Shown piece by piece: positions 27,655 to 36,063 of a stretch of 64,000 nucleotides of DNA. This DNA is from Nitrosococcus wardiae (GTDB taxonomy: Bacteria > Pseudomonadota > Gammaproteobacteria > Nitrosococcales > Nitrosococcaceae), in contig NZ_CP038033.1 in NCBI RefSeq assembly GCF_004421105.1, positions 1,507,659-1,571,658 of the forward strand. The letters run 5' to 3'. Each line of letters begins with the position of its first letter. The stretch's first letter is position 1. The notes beneath the pieces are model-generated. The model was given only the letters and a program-made list of their open reading frames with translations, was not told where the DNA came from and did no database searches. The position numbers were made by a program, and so were the translations under genes.

Positions 27655-28398
27655 ATGATAGCTATAAATAGGAGTTTAATTACTGAGGCAGGTAGGAATA
27701 TCCCCTTGCCTATGTCTATTAGCGGATTCCTAGCAGAGAACGACACCGAGTTTTTGCCTTCTGAAAACCTCATTTTGCTTAGCCAAAATAAGCAGTTAAT
27801 AGAAATGATGGCCTATGAGATAGCATGGCGTCCTAATGACTTACAGACCCATGTACGGCGCCTATTGCTAAGCATCTCTTGTAGAGATGGGGCACAGTCT
27901 TATGGGGCCTTGTTGGATCTCTATATTGCCTTGGGTGAGAAGGGTCGCCAGCTGCGACAGCGCATGTTGCTTCTGGCCAGCCCTATGCTAACAGCGGAAC
28001 AAAATAAAATGTTGCGGGAAAAGCTAGAACAAGGGGTAAGTCGTTTTGATAGTATGCCGGTATCCGTGGAATCAATATTAACTGAGGCGGTGATAGGGAG
28101 TACAAAGTTAGTACATCGAAAAAATGTCCTCAGCAATAATAAAGCTGATCTTCTTGTGGAAGCAAAAGAATTTTTGGCCTATGGGCAAGTGCAGGAAGCC
28201 CAAGATTTATTGGAGCAATTGTGTCTACGTGACCCTACCGATATTGAAGTGACAGAGGAGTTATTATCTATTTACAAACATGGTCGCGATCAACAGGCAC
28301 TGAGCAAGATGACTAAGTGTCTTGAAGAGCAAGGTTTCCCGCTACCACCCCAGTGGGAAGCGTTGGCGGAGCAGTTAAACAAGACACTTAAAAAATAA
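27655..28398 (+). CDS. FimV-like TPR protein
   Basis: 247 residues, soluble, no signal peptide. The C-terminal third (LVEAKEFLAYGQVQEAQDLL, then LRDPTDIEVTEELLSIYKHG) matches the TPR-like cytoplasmic region of FimV, where EADVYLAYGRYDQAEELL is typical. The N-terminal part (residues 55-140) is helical and unassigned. FimV in Pseudomonas binds FimL and PilG to localise cAMP and pilus signalling. Here a short cytoplasmic version stands divergent from pilG, which supports a linked role. ATG 27655 has no clear ribosome-binding site; ATG 27712 is an alternative. Confidence 0.6.
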   Translation: MIAINRSLITEAGRNIPLPMSISGFLAENDTEFLPSENLILLSQNKQLIEMMAYEIAWRPNDLQTHVRRLLLSISCRDGAQSYGALLDLYIALGEKGRQLRQRMLLLASPMLTAEQNKMLREKLEQGVSRFDSMPVSVESILTEAVIGSTKLVHRKNVLSNNKADLLVEAKEFLAYGQVQEAQDLLEQLCLRDPTDIEVTEELLSIYKHGRDQQALSKMTKCLEEQGFPLPPQWEALAEQLNKTLKK

Positions 28399-28410
28399 TT
28401 TTAAGTATAT

Positions 28411-29604
28411 ATGGCAAACTCAAGCATCCCCCCTTTGCGTGTAGCTACTTTTGGCATGGGCCAACATGCAAGGAAGCTGCTAGAAATGGCATTTGCAGGG
28501 CCTGGCAAGGGAAGCTATGTCCTCGTAGACGAGGTGACTGCTGAAGCAGGCATTCTTGACCTGGATGGGCCTGGCTGGGAGAAGCTATGGAAAGATTATC
28601 AGTCTCGATTTCCTAGGCGCCCAACGCTTATCATGTCTATGCGTACTCATGCTTTTGGGGATGCCTTGGTTATCCCCAAACCGGTTAAGTTAGATGCTTT
28701 ATTAGCAACCCTGGAAAAACTCAGGGCAAGTTGTCGGCATAGGGGGGAAGTGCCGATGTCACCCCCACAGCAACCGGCAGATCTACCCCATGGGGCCGGT
28801 GCCTCAAAGCCTTTGCAAGAGACCTCTTCCGTCCTACCAGACAGCGCGGCGCCTCAGCGTTTTACTTTAGGTGCTGCTGAGGCGATGGAAAAACGCACGG
28901 CCCATGAATACTGTGGTGATGCCCCTAATCGTGATGTTACCGATCCAATCCAATTAGAGAAAATCTATTATGATCCTGGTCGTTATCTCCAGGGGCATCT
29001 CCAAAGAGCCCTGGCTAAGACCCAAGCTGCAAATGGAGTTTGTATCAAAAGTGGTTGGGGCGAGATCACTCTCTTACCTGAAGCGAGCCAGGCCATGCTT
29101 AGGCTAAGTGATAAGCAGCTCCGACCGTTATGTGTTGTGCCCTTAGTTGAAGCTAATGTTGAGATCAACATCCTTAATCCACAAGAGGTGGAGAAACAGT
29201 GCGTCCAAATTCCTGGTTCGGCCCCCTGGCAACTTTTGCAACCTTTATTATGGAAGGTGGCTTTATGGACTTCGCGAGGGCGGATCCCGGTGGGTATACC
29301 TTTAGATTCTCCTGTACACCTCAAACATTGGCCTAATGTCACCCGGCTATTGCTGACACCCCATGCAATGCGTATTGCCGCACTCTGGACAGCGCAACCT
29401 CATTCCCTATTAGAGACTGTGACTACCTTGCAAATACCCCAGCGCTACGTCTTTGCTTTCTTTAGTGCTGCGTATAGCGTGGGGCTAGTAGAGCTAAAGC
29501 AGACTCCAATCCGGAAAAGCACTTCATCGAATCTCAGGCCTCGACAGAAAGGTATCCTGGGGAGGATTTTGAGTCGATTGCGCAGGGTTAGCCAGTCTCG
29601 ATGA
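28411..29604 (+). CDS. Protein with degenerate receiver-like N-terminus
   Basis: 397 residues of unassigned family. Residues 1-108 follow a receiver-like alpha/beta order: RVATFGMGQHARKLLEMAF, RPTLIMSMRTHAF in place of the phospho-Asp strand region, and a terminal VIPKPVKLDALLATLEKLRA, which copies the K-P and last helix of response regulators. No acidic pair or phospho-Asp is seen. A Pro-rich linker (about 110-150) is followed by a domain with a winged-helix-like C-terminus (LLETVTTLQIPQRYVFAFFS). Located 12 bp after the FimV-like gene and 37 bp before the GTPase gene, so probably one operon. Confidence 0.55.
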   Translation: MANSSIPPLRVATFGMGQHARKLLEMAFAGPGKGSYVLVDEVTAEAGILDLDGPGWEKLWKDYQSRFPRRPTLIMSMRTHAFGDALVIPKPVKLDALLATLEKLRASCRHRGEVPMSPPQQPADLPHGAGASKPLQETSSVLPDSAAPQRFTLGAAEAMEKRTAHEYCGDAPNRDVTDPIQLEKIYYDPGRYLQGHLQRALAKTQAANGVCIKSGWGEITLLPEASQAMLRLSDKQLRPLCVVPLVEANVEINILNPQEVEKQCVQIPGSAPWQLLQPLLWKVALWTSRGRIPVGIPLDSPVHLKHWPNVTRLLLTPHAMRIAALWTAQPHSLLETVTTLQIPQRYVFAFFSAAYSVGLVELKQTPIRKSTSSNLRPRQKGILGRILSRLRRVSQSR

Positions 29605-29640
29605 TGATTCCAGAATAAAAATCCAAGAATTCTAAAAAAT

Positions 29641-30189
29641 ATGATGGCCAATCATAAGCTTATTTTTACTGGTCCGGTGGGGGCTGGCAAAACAACAGCA
29701 ATCAGTGTGCTTAGCGATATCCCTCTGGTCAGTACCGACGAGGTGGCGAGCGATATGACGCAGCAGAAAAAGCCCAAGACCACGGTCGCAATGGACTACG
29801 GACTGATGAATTTATCGGCAACGGAGCGGATACACCTCTATGGGACCCCGGGTCAGGAGCGGTTCGACTTTATGTGGGATATTTTGACCGAGGGGGGCAT
29901 TGGTCTGGTGTTGTTGATAGATAACAGCCGCGCTAACCCTTTCCAGGATATGCATTTTTTTCTTGATGCTTTTCGGGAATTCATTGTTCGTACGGGCGTG
30001 GTGATCGGGATATCACGGATGGACGTGGATCCTCAACCAAAAATCACTGATTATTATCAGGAACTGGAGGGTTTTGCTAAAAAACCCCCTATTTTTGAAG
30101 TGGATGCCCGTAACCGCAGGGATATATCTTTGCTGGTACAGGCATTGCTTTATTCTCTGGACCCAGAGTTAGTCGGTGCAAATGGTTAA
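29641..30189 (+). CDS. MglA-like small GTPase
   Basis: 182 residues. Ras-like fold: P-loop TGPVGAGKTTAISVL near residue 10, switch region TTVAMDYGLMNL, G3 LYGTPGQERFDFMWDIL, a hydrophobic strand GLVLLIDNSR, and a G4 position reading GISRMD instead of NKxD. This is the prokaryotic GTPase group that pairs with roadblock/LC7 proteins, as MglA-MglB do in polar control of type IV pili and gliding. It overlaps the following roadblock-like gene, which supports a GTPase-regulator pair. Effector unknown. Confidence 0.8.
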   Translation: MMANHKLIFTGPVGAGKTTAISVLSDIPLVSTDEVASDMTQQKKPKTTVAMDYGLMNLSATERIHLYGTPGQERFDFMWDILTEGGIGLVLLIDNSRANPFQDMHFFLDAFREFIVRTGVVIGISRMDVDPQPKITDYYQELEGFAKKPPIFEVDARNRRDISLLVQALLYSLDPELVGANG

Positions 30190-30811
30190 CTATCAAATTG
30201 TTCCCAACCAATATGTGTTACCCATGCCAGGGGGCGCCTATTATGCCGGCTCAAGCCCCATGGTAGAGCCTGCGCGGGAGCTATTATTTCGATTATTTCA
30301 AGAAGATCACACGCCCCGATTGACTGCCGAGCAGGTACAAGCCTGGGGGGAAGAGGAGAAAGTGACTTTAGAGCTAATTTTCCGGATGCAGTCCTTGGCT
30401 TGGTTGCAAGGAATACCGCTTTCCCGTGAAGCCCCAGGGGGATCTCTAGAAAACGCCTTGCCCAATTTGCTGGCCAAATTATCGGGCACGGGGAAGGCCC
30501 TACTCTCTGATGATCAGGGATTTTATCTCGCGGCTCATGGTTATACCCATGAGAGTGCAGAAGAGTTATCGGCCCTCAGTGCTGATCTAAGCGCCTTACA
30601 TCAGCGGCATAGGGGGTTATTGCAAGGCAATTTGAAGCTACGATCAGGAGGGTGGGGGTTAGTCGGCGCTGCAGGTACTAGCCAGATAGGATTTTGGCCC
30701 CTCTACATGAAAAAACAACGCTTTATGCTAGTGATTAGCGGCCGCCCCCATTTTAACCAGACGGCATTTACCGAGCTTATTTGGCTATTGGCGCGACGTT
30801 ATTCCCACTAG
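30182..30811 (+). CDS. Roadblock/LC7-like regulator
   Basis: 209 residues from ATG 30182 (GTG 30176 is possible), overlapping the GTPase stop by 8 bp. The C-terminal 120 residues fit a roadblock/LC7 fold: LLAKLSGTGKALLSDDQGFYL, AAHGYTHESAEELSALSADL, GFWPLYMKKQRFMLVISGRP and a last helix. In MglB the same fold acts as GTPase-activating partner of MglA. The N-terminal 95 residues are extra and unassigned (EQVQAWGEEEKVTLELIFRM). Last gene of the divergent pilus-associated cassette. Confidence 0.7.
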   Translation: MVNYQIVPNQYVLPMPGGAYYAGSSPMVEPARELLFRLFQEDHTPRLTAEQVQAWGEEEKVTLELIFRMQSLAWLQGIPLSREAPGGSLENALPNLLAKLSGTGKALLSDDQGFYLAAHGYTHESAEELSALSADLSALHQRHRGLLQGNLKLRSGGWGLVGAAGTSQIGFWPLYMKKQRFMLVISGRPHFNQTAFTELIWLLARRYSH

Positions 30812-31235
30812 GCGAATTATTCACCACTCAGCTTCCTTATTCAGTAGTTCATTGACCTACTCAGGGTTAACCTTACCCTTAAAAAGTCTTCATCCCTTGG
30901 CTGACAAAAAAGCCGAGTAATCAGTCAACTTCCGGCTAATCGCCAGAAGACGGGGTCATAGGTGGAGGGGTTACACTCTGCCATGAACCGCTTGCGTTTG
31001 TTGTTTGGAAGCTCCAGTTAATGGCTTTTGAACCCTTCCAGTAAAGCTATCTCTACCGTCTAGCACCAACGGCAACAGGTCTAAATCCGGGAAGTAGCGA
31101 TAACCAATTCTTTCTCTTTGCCATGGATACTAGGAGTTACGCAGTTAAATTGTAACTTATTGATTATTTAGAAACCTACAGAATAGGTTGAATTTGCAAG
31201 TGACTGAAATATTTGAACTCTTCTCCTAACAAGGG

Positions 31236-31374
31236 TTCGGACAGTTTTTACTCAGAATGATCAATGAGTTGCCATTCCCAGACGAATAAAATGCAAGTTA
31301 GGACTCTCCTTAAGTTACATTTAATTCGGTAAGTCTCTGATTGTTGGTAGCAAGCTCGCCCAAAACTGTCCGAA
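31236..31374. repeat. MITE-like element, 13-bp terminal inverted repeats
   Basis: TTCGGACAGTTTT at 31236-31248 and its exact complement AAAACTGTCCGAA at 31362-31374 enclose 113 bp without coding capacity. The size and ends fit a miniature non-autonomous transposable element. No clear target duplication was seen, and no related full element occurs in the window. Confidence 0.5.
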
Positions 31375-32133
31375 GTATTGCTTCCAACTGGGTAACTCCT
31401 AAATACTTTAGATTATTCACTAATCATGGCCTCCCCGGGTTAAAGCTCGAGGTTTCCCTGCCTAAGTCCATTTTAAATATTTAATGGTGAAATCAAGATA
31501 TTTGCCGTCTATATTTTTTATAAGGCGTTTAGGGGAGGCTCGTAGGAGGTATATTACATTTCAATACCCGCCCCAAAACAATTTATTGTCAGCCTCTGCG
31601 AAGTAGGTGGTAGTCACAATCACTACATGAATCTAATAAAAATAATGACTTTTATTGATTGTCCCTCTAAATTTACTAATATACGAAATGATGAGGCTAT
31701 CTTTAGATTAGTTATATGTATTTAGTAAAGTTTGAATAAGCCTTGTTGGCTATTATCGAGAAGAATTAATCTTTACGTTACAAGATATAGCTATTTCTTT
31801 TCGCATGGGGACTAGCGAATTTCGGTGCCCCGGCACAGGTAGCAGTAAACAGAGATTTTTAAGACAGATTGAAGCTTTGTGCTTGTCGTGCAAGGTAAAG
31901 CGGTAGCGTGGGTTTTGGACATAAATATATATAGATGTATTTAAAGTGTGTCTAATAAGCCTTTATTAATAGAGTATTCTATAGTTACAGCTATTTTATT
32001 TCCATAATATTTTAATACTGTTTCCTGTTGGGTCTATCAGTGGAGTAAGACTAGATACCGTTATACGGACAGTGTGGGGATTTTTTTCATATAACTGAAG
32101 TGGTTTATGTATCTGAATTCATAATATGTTTAC

Positions 32134-32155
32134 TTGCCATGGTGCCGCATGGCAA
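32134..32155. promoter_or_regulatory. Palindrome upstream of the EPS operon
   Basis: TTGCCATG-GTGCCG-CATGGCAA, perfect 8-bp arms, 87 bp before the first EPS gene. Either an operator or a leader hairpin; no T-tract follows. Confidence 0.4.
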
Positions 32156-32242
32156 TTCCTAGGCCGCTAGCTAAAAGTAGCCTTTGAGGGGTTATGGGGG
32201 TTAGATAAAAACACTGAATTTATATAGAGCAAAATAAAAATT

Positions 32243-32860
32243 ATGAGGATGCAACCAATCGCTAAGTTACTATTGACCTTACTAAGAAAAGTACAAGCTC
32301 CCCATTTAGTTATCCTAATGATTTTCTTGGGCCTGTCGAGTAGCGCATTTGCCGCTAGGCTCGGGCACAGTATGAGCGAGAAATACCTCATTGGTCCAGA
32401 AGATGTCCTCCATATCTCAGTCTGGAAAGAAGAAGAACTCGATCGTGAAGTCGTAGTACGACCTGATGGAAAAATTTCATTTCCCCTAATAGGTAATATA
32501 CACGTTGCGGGACGGACTACGGAGGAAGTCCAACGGGATATTACTGAACGCCTCAAGAAGTACATCCCCGAGCCGGTAGCCACTGTTTCGGTAAAGATGG
32601 TCTCGGGTTACAAGATTTACGTGCTAGGTAAGGTAAACAATCCAGGTGAATTTACCATTGGCCGGTATATAGATGTTCTGCAAGCATTGACATTGGCTGG
32701 CGGGCTAAATCCTTATGCTTCTAAAAATGGAATAAAAATATTACGGCGTGAAAATGGCCAGCAAAAAGCATTGCCTTTTGAGTATGGAGAGGTGGAAGAC
32801 GGCGAGGACTTAGATCAGAACATTATATTAAGAAGTGGCGATGTGGTTGTTGTGCCATAA
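32243..32860 (+). CDS. Polysaccharide export protein (Wza/EpsA-like, exosortase-locus type)
   Basis: 205 residues. Signal peptide with hydrophobic core VILMIFLGLSSSAFA. Poly_export domain: YLIGPEDVLHISVWKEEELD, VVRPDGKISFPLIGNIHVAG, then SLBB-like VYVLGKV-type strand (YKIYVLGKVNNPGEFTIG) and LQALTLAGGLNPYAS. No lipobox, unlike Wza, so it may be periplasmic as in exosortase (EpsH/XrtA) loci. It would guide the polymer through the periplasm to the outer membrane. First gene of the cluster; start 32243 or 32249, both with weak ribosome-binding sites. Confidence 0.88.
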   Translation: MRMQPIAKLLLTLLRKVQAPHLVILMIFLGLSSSAFAARLGHSMSEKYLIGPEDVLHISVWKEEELDREVVVRPDGKISFPLIGNIHVAGRTTEEVQRDITERLKKYIPEPVATVSVKMVSGYKIYVLGKVNNPGEFTIGRYIDVLQALTLAGGLNPYASKNGIKILRRENGQQKALPFEYGEVEDGEDLDQNIILRSGDVVVVP

Positions 32861-32887
32861 AGGCGGTCTATATATAAAAAGGTATTC

Positions 32888-34105
32888 ATGAGATTTTTTT
32901 GGCAGGTAGACACTAATGTGGTTCTACTATGGGTATTAATCCTCTTTTTTCCTGAAGTGGTATGCGGGATGGAGTGGACATATTTTGGCTGGAGGTTGGA
33001 TCCGACCTTTTCACTAAATGAGGAGTTTAACGACAATCCGAGATTATCGTTTGAACAAAAAGATGCTGGTTTCATTACTACTATCAGCCCAGGGCTACTC
33101 ATTGGTCGGCGCGAGGAGCGATGGGAAGTTAACCTTGGCGCTACATTAAATTATGACATTTATAATGGTGTTGATATTCCTGATAGAGACTCAGAACGGA
33201 TAAGATTGCGCTCACATCTTTATTTTACTGAAAGAGCTTTTTTTCAATTAAATGGCAGCTATGTGCGCGATACTCTCTTGAGAAGAGTATTTATCGAAAT
33301 AGATGAAGATTTTCTTGAGCCGATTGAGGATATAGATATTGGACTTGTAGATGTTAGCACAAGGCGTAATCGAGTCCAGATAAATCCTTCGTGGCGGTAT
33401 GCACTGACAGAACGGACTTCACTGCAATTAGAATATGGCTTTACAGATCTATCATACGCAGAAAGTGAAGAGATTAATCTTATTAATACTCAGCAGCATC
33501 TTCTATCAGGTAAGGGATTTTATGAGCTTACTCCAATAAGCACGCTGAGCTTGAATGTAAATGCCACGCGAAGAACATCAGAAGATGAGAGTGAGACTGA
33601 TAACCTAGAAGCCTTAGTAGGTTGGAATCATCTGTTCTCGGAGACTCTTCAGGGTGAAGCGAGAGCTGGCTATCGTATCACCTCAGCTAGTAGCAATGAT
33701 GAGGAGGAAACTTCAAACGGATTTGTGGGTGAACTTACTATCCAATACCTTACAGAGGTAGGATCTTTGAGGGGAACCATTAGTCGAACAGTTACCCCTA
33801 GCGGGAATGGCCGGTCAAACCAAACTGACCGAATCCGTATCCAATATACACAAGAAGTCATGCCCCGACTCAGCTTTGTTCTCAGAGGTGATGCTTTCCG
33901 CACGGAACCCGTCGAAGATGATTTTTCTCAGGGTGAACGACGCTATTTTGACGTGGAGCCACGGTTGCTTTGGAATTGGACGCGGTGGTGGGCTGTGGAG
34001 GCCGGATATCATTATCGCAGAAGAGAAAATGAAAGCCCTTCGGAATCTGCTAGTAGTAACGCCGTATTTGTTGCTATTACCTATACGCCGTTGATAGAAA
34101 GATAA
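32888..34105 (+). CDS. Outer-membrane beta-barrel of the EPS locus
   Basis: 405 residues with signal peptide (VLLWVLILFFPEVVCG). The rest is made of amphipathic beta strands with aromatic ends typical of porins: FGWRLDPTFSLNEEFNDNPR, SERIRLRSHLYFTERAFFQL, RNRVQINPSWRYALTERTSL, ending VFVAITYTPLIER with near-terminal aromatic and Arg. Similar barrel genes follow the export gene in exosortase-type EPS loci and may form the outer-membrane pore. Starts 28 bp after the export gene. Confidence 0.78.
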   Translation: MRFFWQVDTNVVLLWVLILFFPEVVCGMEWTYFGWRLDPTFSLNEEFNDNPRLSFEQKDAGFITTISPGLLIGRREERWEVNLGATLNYDIYNGVDIPDRDSERIRLRSHLYFTERAFFQLNGSYVRDTLLRRVFIEIDEDFLEPIEDIDIGLVDVSTRRNRVQINPSWRYALTERTSLQLEYGFTDLSYAESEEINLINTQQHLLSGKGFYELTPISTLSLNVNATRRTSEDESETDNLEALVGWNHLFSETLQGEARAGYRITSASSNDEEETSNGFVGELTIQYLTEVGSLRGTISRTVTPSGNGRSNQTDRIRIQYTQEVMPRLSFVLRGDAFRTEPVEDDFSQGERRYFDVEPRLLWNWTRWWAVEAGYHYRRRENESPSESASSNAVFVAITYTPLIER

Positions 34106-34137
34106 AAAATTCACTTTAATAGACCATCCTAGAGTTT

Positions 34138-34335
34138 AGTGACTTGAGCCGATAGGTTGCTGACCACGCCGCGTAGGCTGGCGCGACCGGACAGCTGCTC
34201 GAGCGCCATGGAGACGAACTGCAATCCGGGTGTCATCTTGCGCAATTTTCTGCCGTCGTGATGCTAATTGCGATGCTCTCAAATCCATGTCTTGGAACCA
34301 GCTATTGGAAGTATTGCGTTATCACTCCTTTGTAA
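34138..34335 (-). mobile_element. Remnant of an IS4-type transposase gene
   Basis: Minus-strand translation recovers HHDGRKLRKM, then LQFVSMALEQLSGRASLR and VVSNLSAQVTKL, matching the N-terminal DUF4372 region of the IS4-type transposase at 58020-59292 of this window (HHEGQKLRKMSR, LAQFAGRSSLRDIVSNLSAQ). DNA is still about two-thirds alike by eye. No ends or C-terminal part remain. It sits between the beta-barrel gene and the chain-length gene. Confidence 0.75.
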
Positions 34336-34344
34336 AGACCAAAC

Positions 34345-36018
34345 ATGAACCAAAGCGCTTTCAAATTAAATGATGTTATTGTGATCTTGCGCCGGCGCAA
34401 GATGCAATTTTTGATACCAGGTGCTGTTATCTTTTTTATTAGTATAGGGATCGCATTTGGCTTACCGCCGCTTTATCAATCAAAAGCAAGAATACTTGTC
34501 GAACAACAGGAAATTCCGGAGGAACTTTTATCGTCCACGGTCCAAACTTATGCAGCGGAGCGCATTGCTACTCTCAAGCAGCACATCATGTCTTTTGAGC
34601 AATTGAAGGCATTAGCACGGAAAGCCAGTTTATTAAGTGAAAATAGTAGCTACAATGAAGAAATAGAGGTAGTAAAAAGGATTAAAAATAATACCCGGGT
34701 TGAGCCTGTGTATGCAGAGGTAACCGATCCAAGAACGGGAAGATCCCGTACAGTTACTATTGCTTTTGATATTTTTGTTAGCAGTAGTTCTCCTAAGAGC
34801 GCGCAAATAATTGCTAAGGAATTAGTTGAGCTCTATTTGAATCTCAACAAAAAGTTCCGTATTGAACAAGCAAACTCATCCGCTAAGTTCTTCGCAGAGG
34901 AAGCACAAAGATTAAGTAGTTTGATTTCAAAGTTAGAAGCTGAATATGCAAGGTTTAAGGAAAAAAATGTAGCACGATTACCAGAAATGATGGCTTTAAA
35001 CATGAGCCTACTTGAACGAACAGAGGATCAATACGAGGAGATAGAAAAGACAATTCGAGAATTGAAAGAACAGAGGATTGCATTAGCCTCTCAGTTGTCA
35101 CAAACACAACCATATAGTGAAGAGAGCCCTGTTGTTCAGTTAAAGAGATTACAAATGGAGTTATTGAGTGCGTCGGCAAAGTATAGCCCAAATCATCCTG
35201 ATATAGCTCGGCTAGAACAAGAGATAGCAATACTAAAAGATGAAATCGGTGATGAGAAAGGAGAAAGTAAACTTGTAGAAAAATTAGTATTTACCCGGGA
35301 TGAGCTGGCAAAAGCACGTACCAGATATTCTGAGCAACACCCAGACGTTACTAGATTAAAAAATGAAGTAGCTACACTTGAAGCTGCTTTAAAAGAAATA
35401 CCAGAAGGGGCAGAGCAAACGAGCCAAATAAAATCAGATAACCCTTCATATATTTCCTTTAAGGCTCAACTTGATGCGGTGGATATCCAGCTAGCATCTG
35501 AAAAAAATAAACGTGCAAGAATTCAAGAGAAGTTAAATGAACTAGAACGTCGTATTCAACAAATGCCGCAAGTTGAGCAAACAACACTGGAGTTGAAGAG
35601 GAATTATGAAAATGCAGTAAAAAAATACCACGAAATTAAGGATAAGCAACTGAATGCACAAATAGCTACCCAAATGGAAGAAGAAGGTAAAGGAGAGCAC
35701 TTTGTTTTGATTGCACCACCTCAACTTGCAGAAGAGCCTTCTAGTCCAAATCGCCCGGCAATTCTTTTTTTGGGAATGGTGATTTCGTTTTCTAGCGGAG
35801 TTGGAGTTGTTGCCCTTACTGAGTATCTAGATCAAAAAGTGCGTGGTATTAAAGGAGTAAAAACAATTTTTTCTTCACCTCCTTTAGGAATCATTCCCTA
35901 TGCCGAGAATAGCCAAGATCGCCGCCGGCAGAGGAAGGTTAGAATTTACTATTTGCTTATAGCTTTAGTTGGGATAGGTCTGGCGTTTGCTTTTATCTAT
36001 TTTGTGCGCTATAGGTAG
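34345..36018 (+). CDS. Polysaccharide chain-length regulator (Wzz/GNVR type)
   Basis: 557 residues. Membrane helix 1 at about 22-42 (FLIPGAVIFFISIGIAFGLP), Wzz domain with PPLYQSKARILVEQQEIPEE, a long periplasmic coiled coil (EEAQRLSSLISKLEAEYARF; HPDIARLEQEIAILKDEIG) and a GNVR-like region near the second helix (ILFLGMVISFSSGVGVVALTEYL). A further hydrophobic C-terminal segment (YYLLIALVGIGLAFAFIYFV) ends the protein. Resembles the chain-length determinant of exosortase EPS loci. It would set polymer length with the tyrosine kinase encoded next. An IS remnant ends just upstream of the start. Confidence 0.88.
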   Translation: MNQSAFKLNDVIVILRRRKMQFLIPGAVIFFISIGIAFGLPPLYQSKARILVEQQEIPEELLSSTVQTYAAERIATLKQHIMSFEQLKALARKASLLSENSSYNEEIEVVKRIKNNTRVEPVYAEVTDPRTGRSRTVTIAFDIFVSSSSPKSAQIIAKELVELYLNLNKKFRIEQANSSAKFFAEEAQRLSSLISKLEAEYARFKEKNVARLPEMMALNMSLLERTEDQYEEIEKTIRELKEQRIALASQLSQTQPYSEESPVVQLKRLQMELLSASAKYSPNHPDIARLEQEIAILKDEIGDEKGESKLVEKLVFTRDELAKARTRYSEQHPDVTRLKNEVATLEAALKEIPEGAEQTSQIKSDNPSYISFKAQLDAVDIQLASEKNKRARIQEKLNELERRIQQMPQVEQTTLELKRNYENAVKKYHEIKDKQLNAQIATQMEEEGKGEHFVLIAPPQLAEEPSSPNRPAILFLGMVISFSSGVGVVALTEYLDQKVRGIKGVKTIFSSPPLGIIPYAENSQDRRRQRKVRIYYLLIALVGIGLAFAFIYFVRYR

Positions 36019-36063
36019 GTAATTGTAGGTAAAAAAGATTAGGATATTAAGAGGAGCATTATT

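Larger units (their letters stand above)
30812..32242. other. 1.43-kb non-coding region before the EPS cluster
   Basis: No intact gene seen on either strand. It holds a short reverse-strand stretch reading YRYFPDLDLLPLVLD (about 31060-31110), a 139-bp MITE-like element at 31236-31374, and an 8-bp palindromic hairpin at 32134-32155. The last 500 bp are very AT-rich and probably contain the EPS promoter and a long leader, but no individual promoter can be fixed. Confidence 0.5.

Noticed and set aside
31800-32242. Possible sigma-54 promoter for the EPS genes
   Set aside because: Exosortase loci often use sigma-54, but no TGGCAC-N5-TTGC match of acceptable quality is present; CGGCACAGGTAGCA is too far from consensus.
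32167-32583. 138-codon minus-strand frame over the EPS export gene
   Set aside because: Antisense to the Poly_export domain; no signal or ribosome-binding site.
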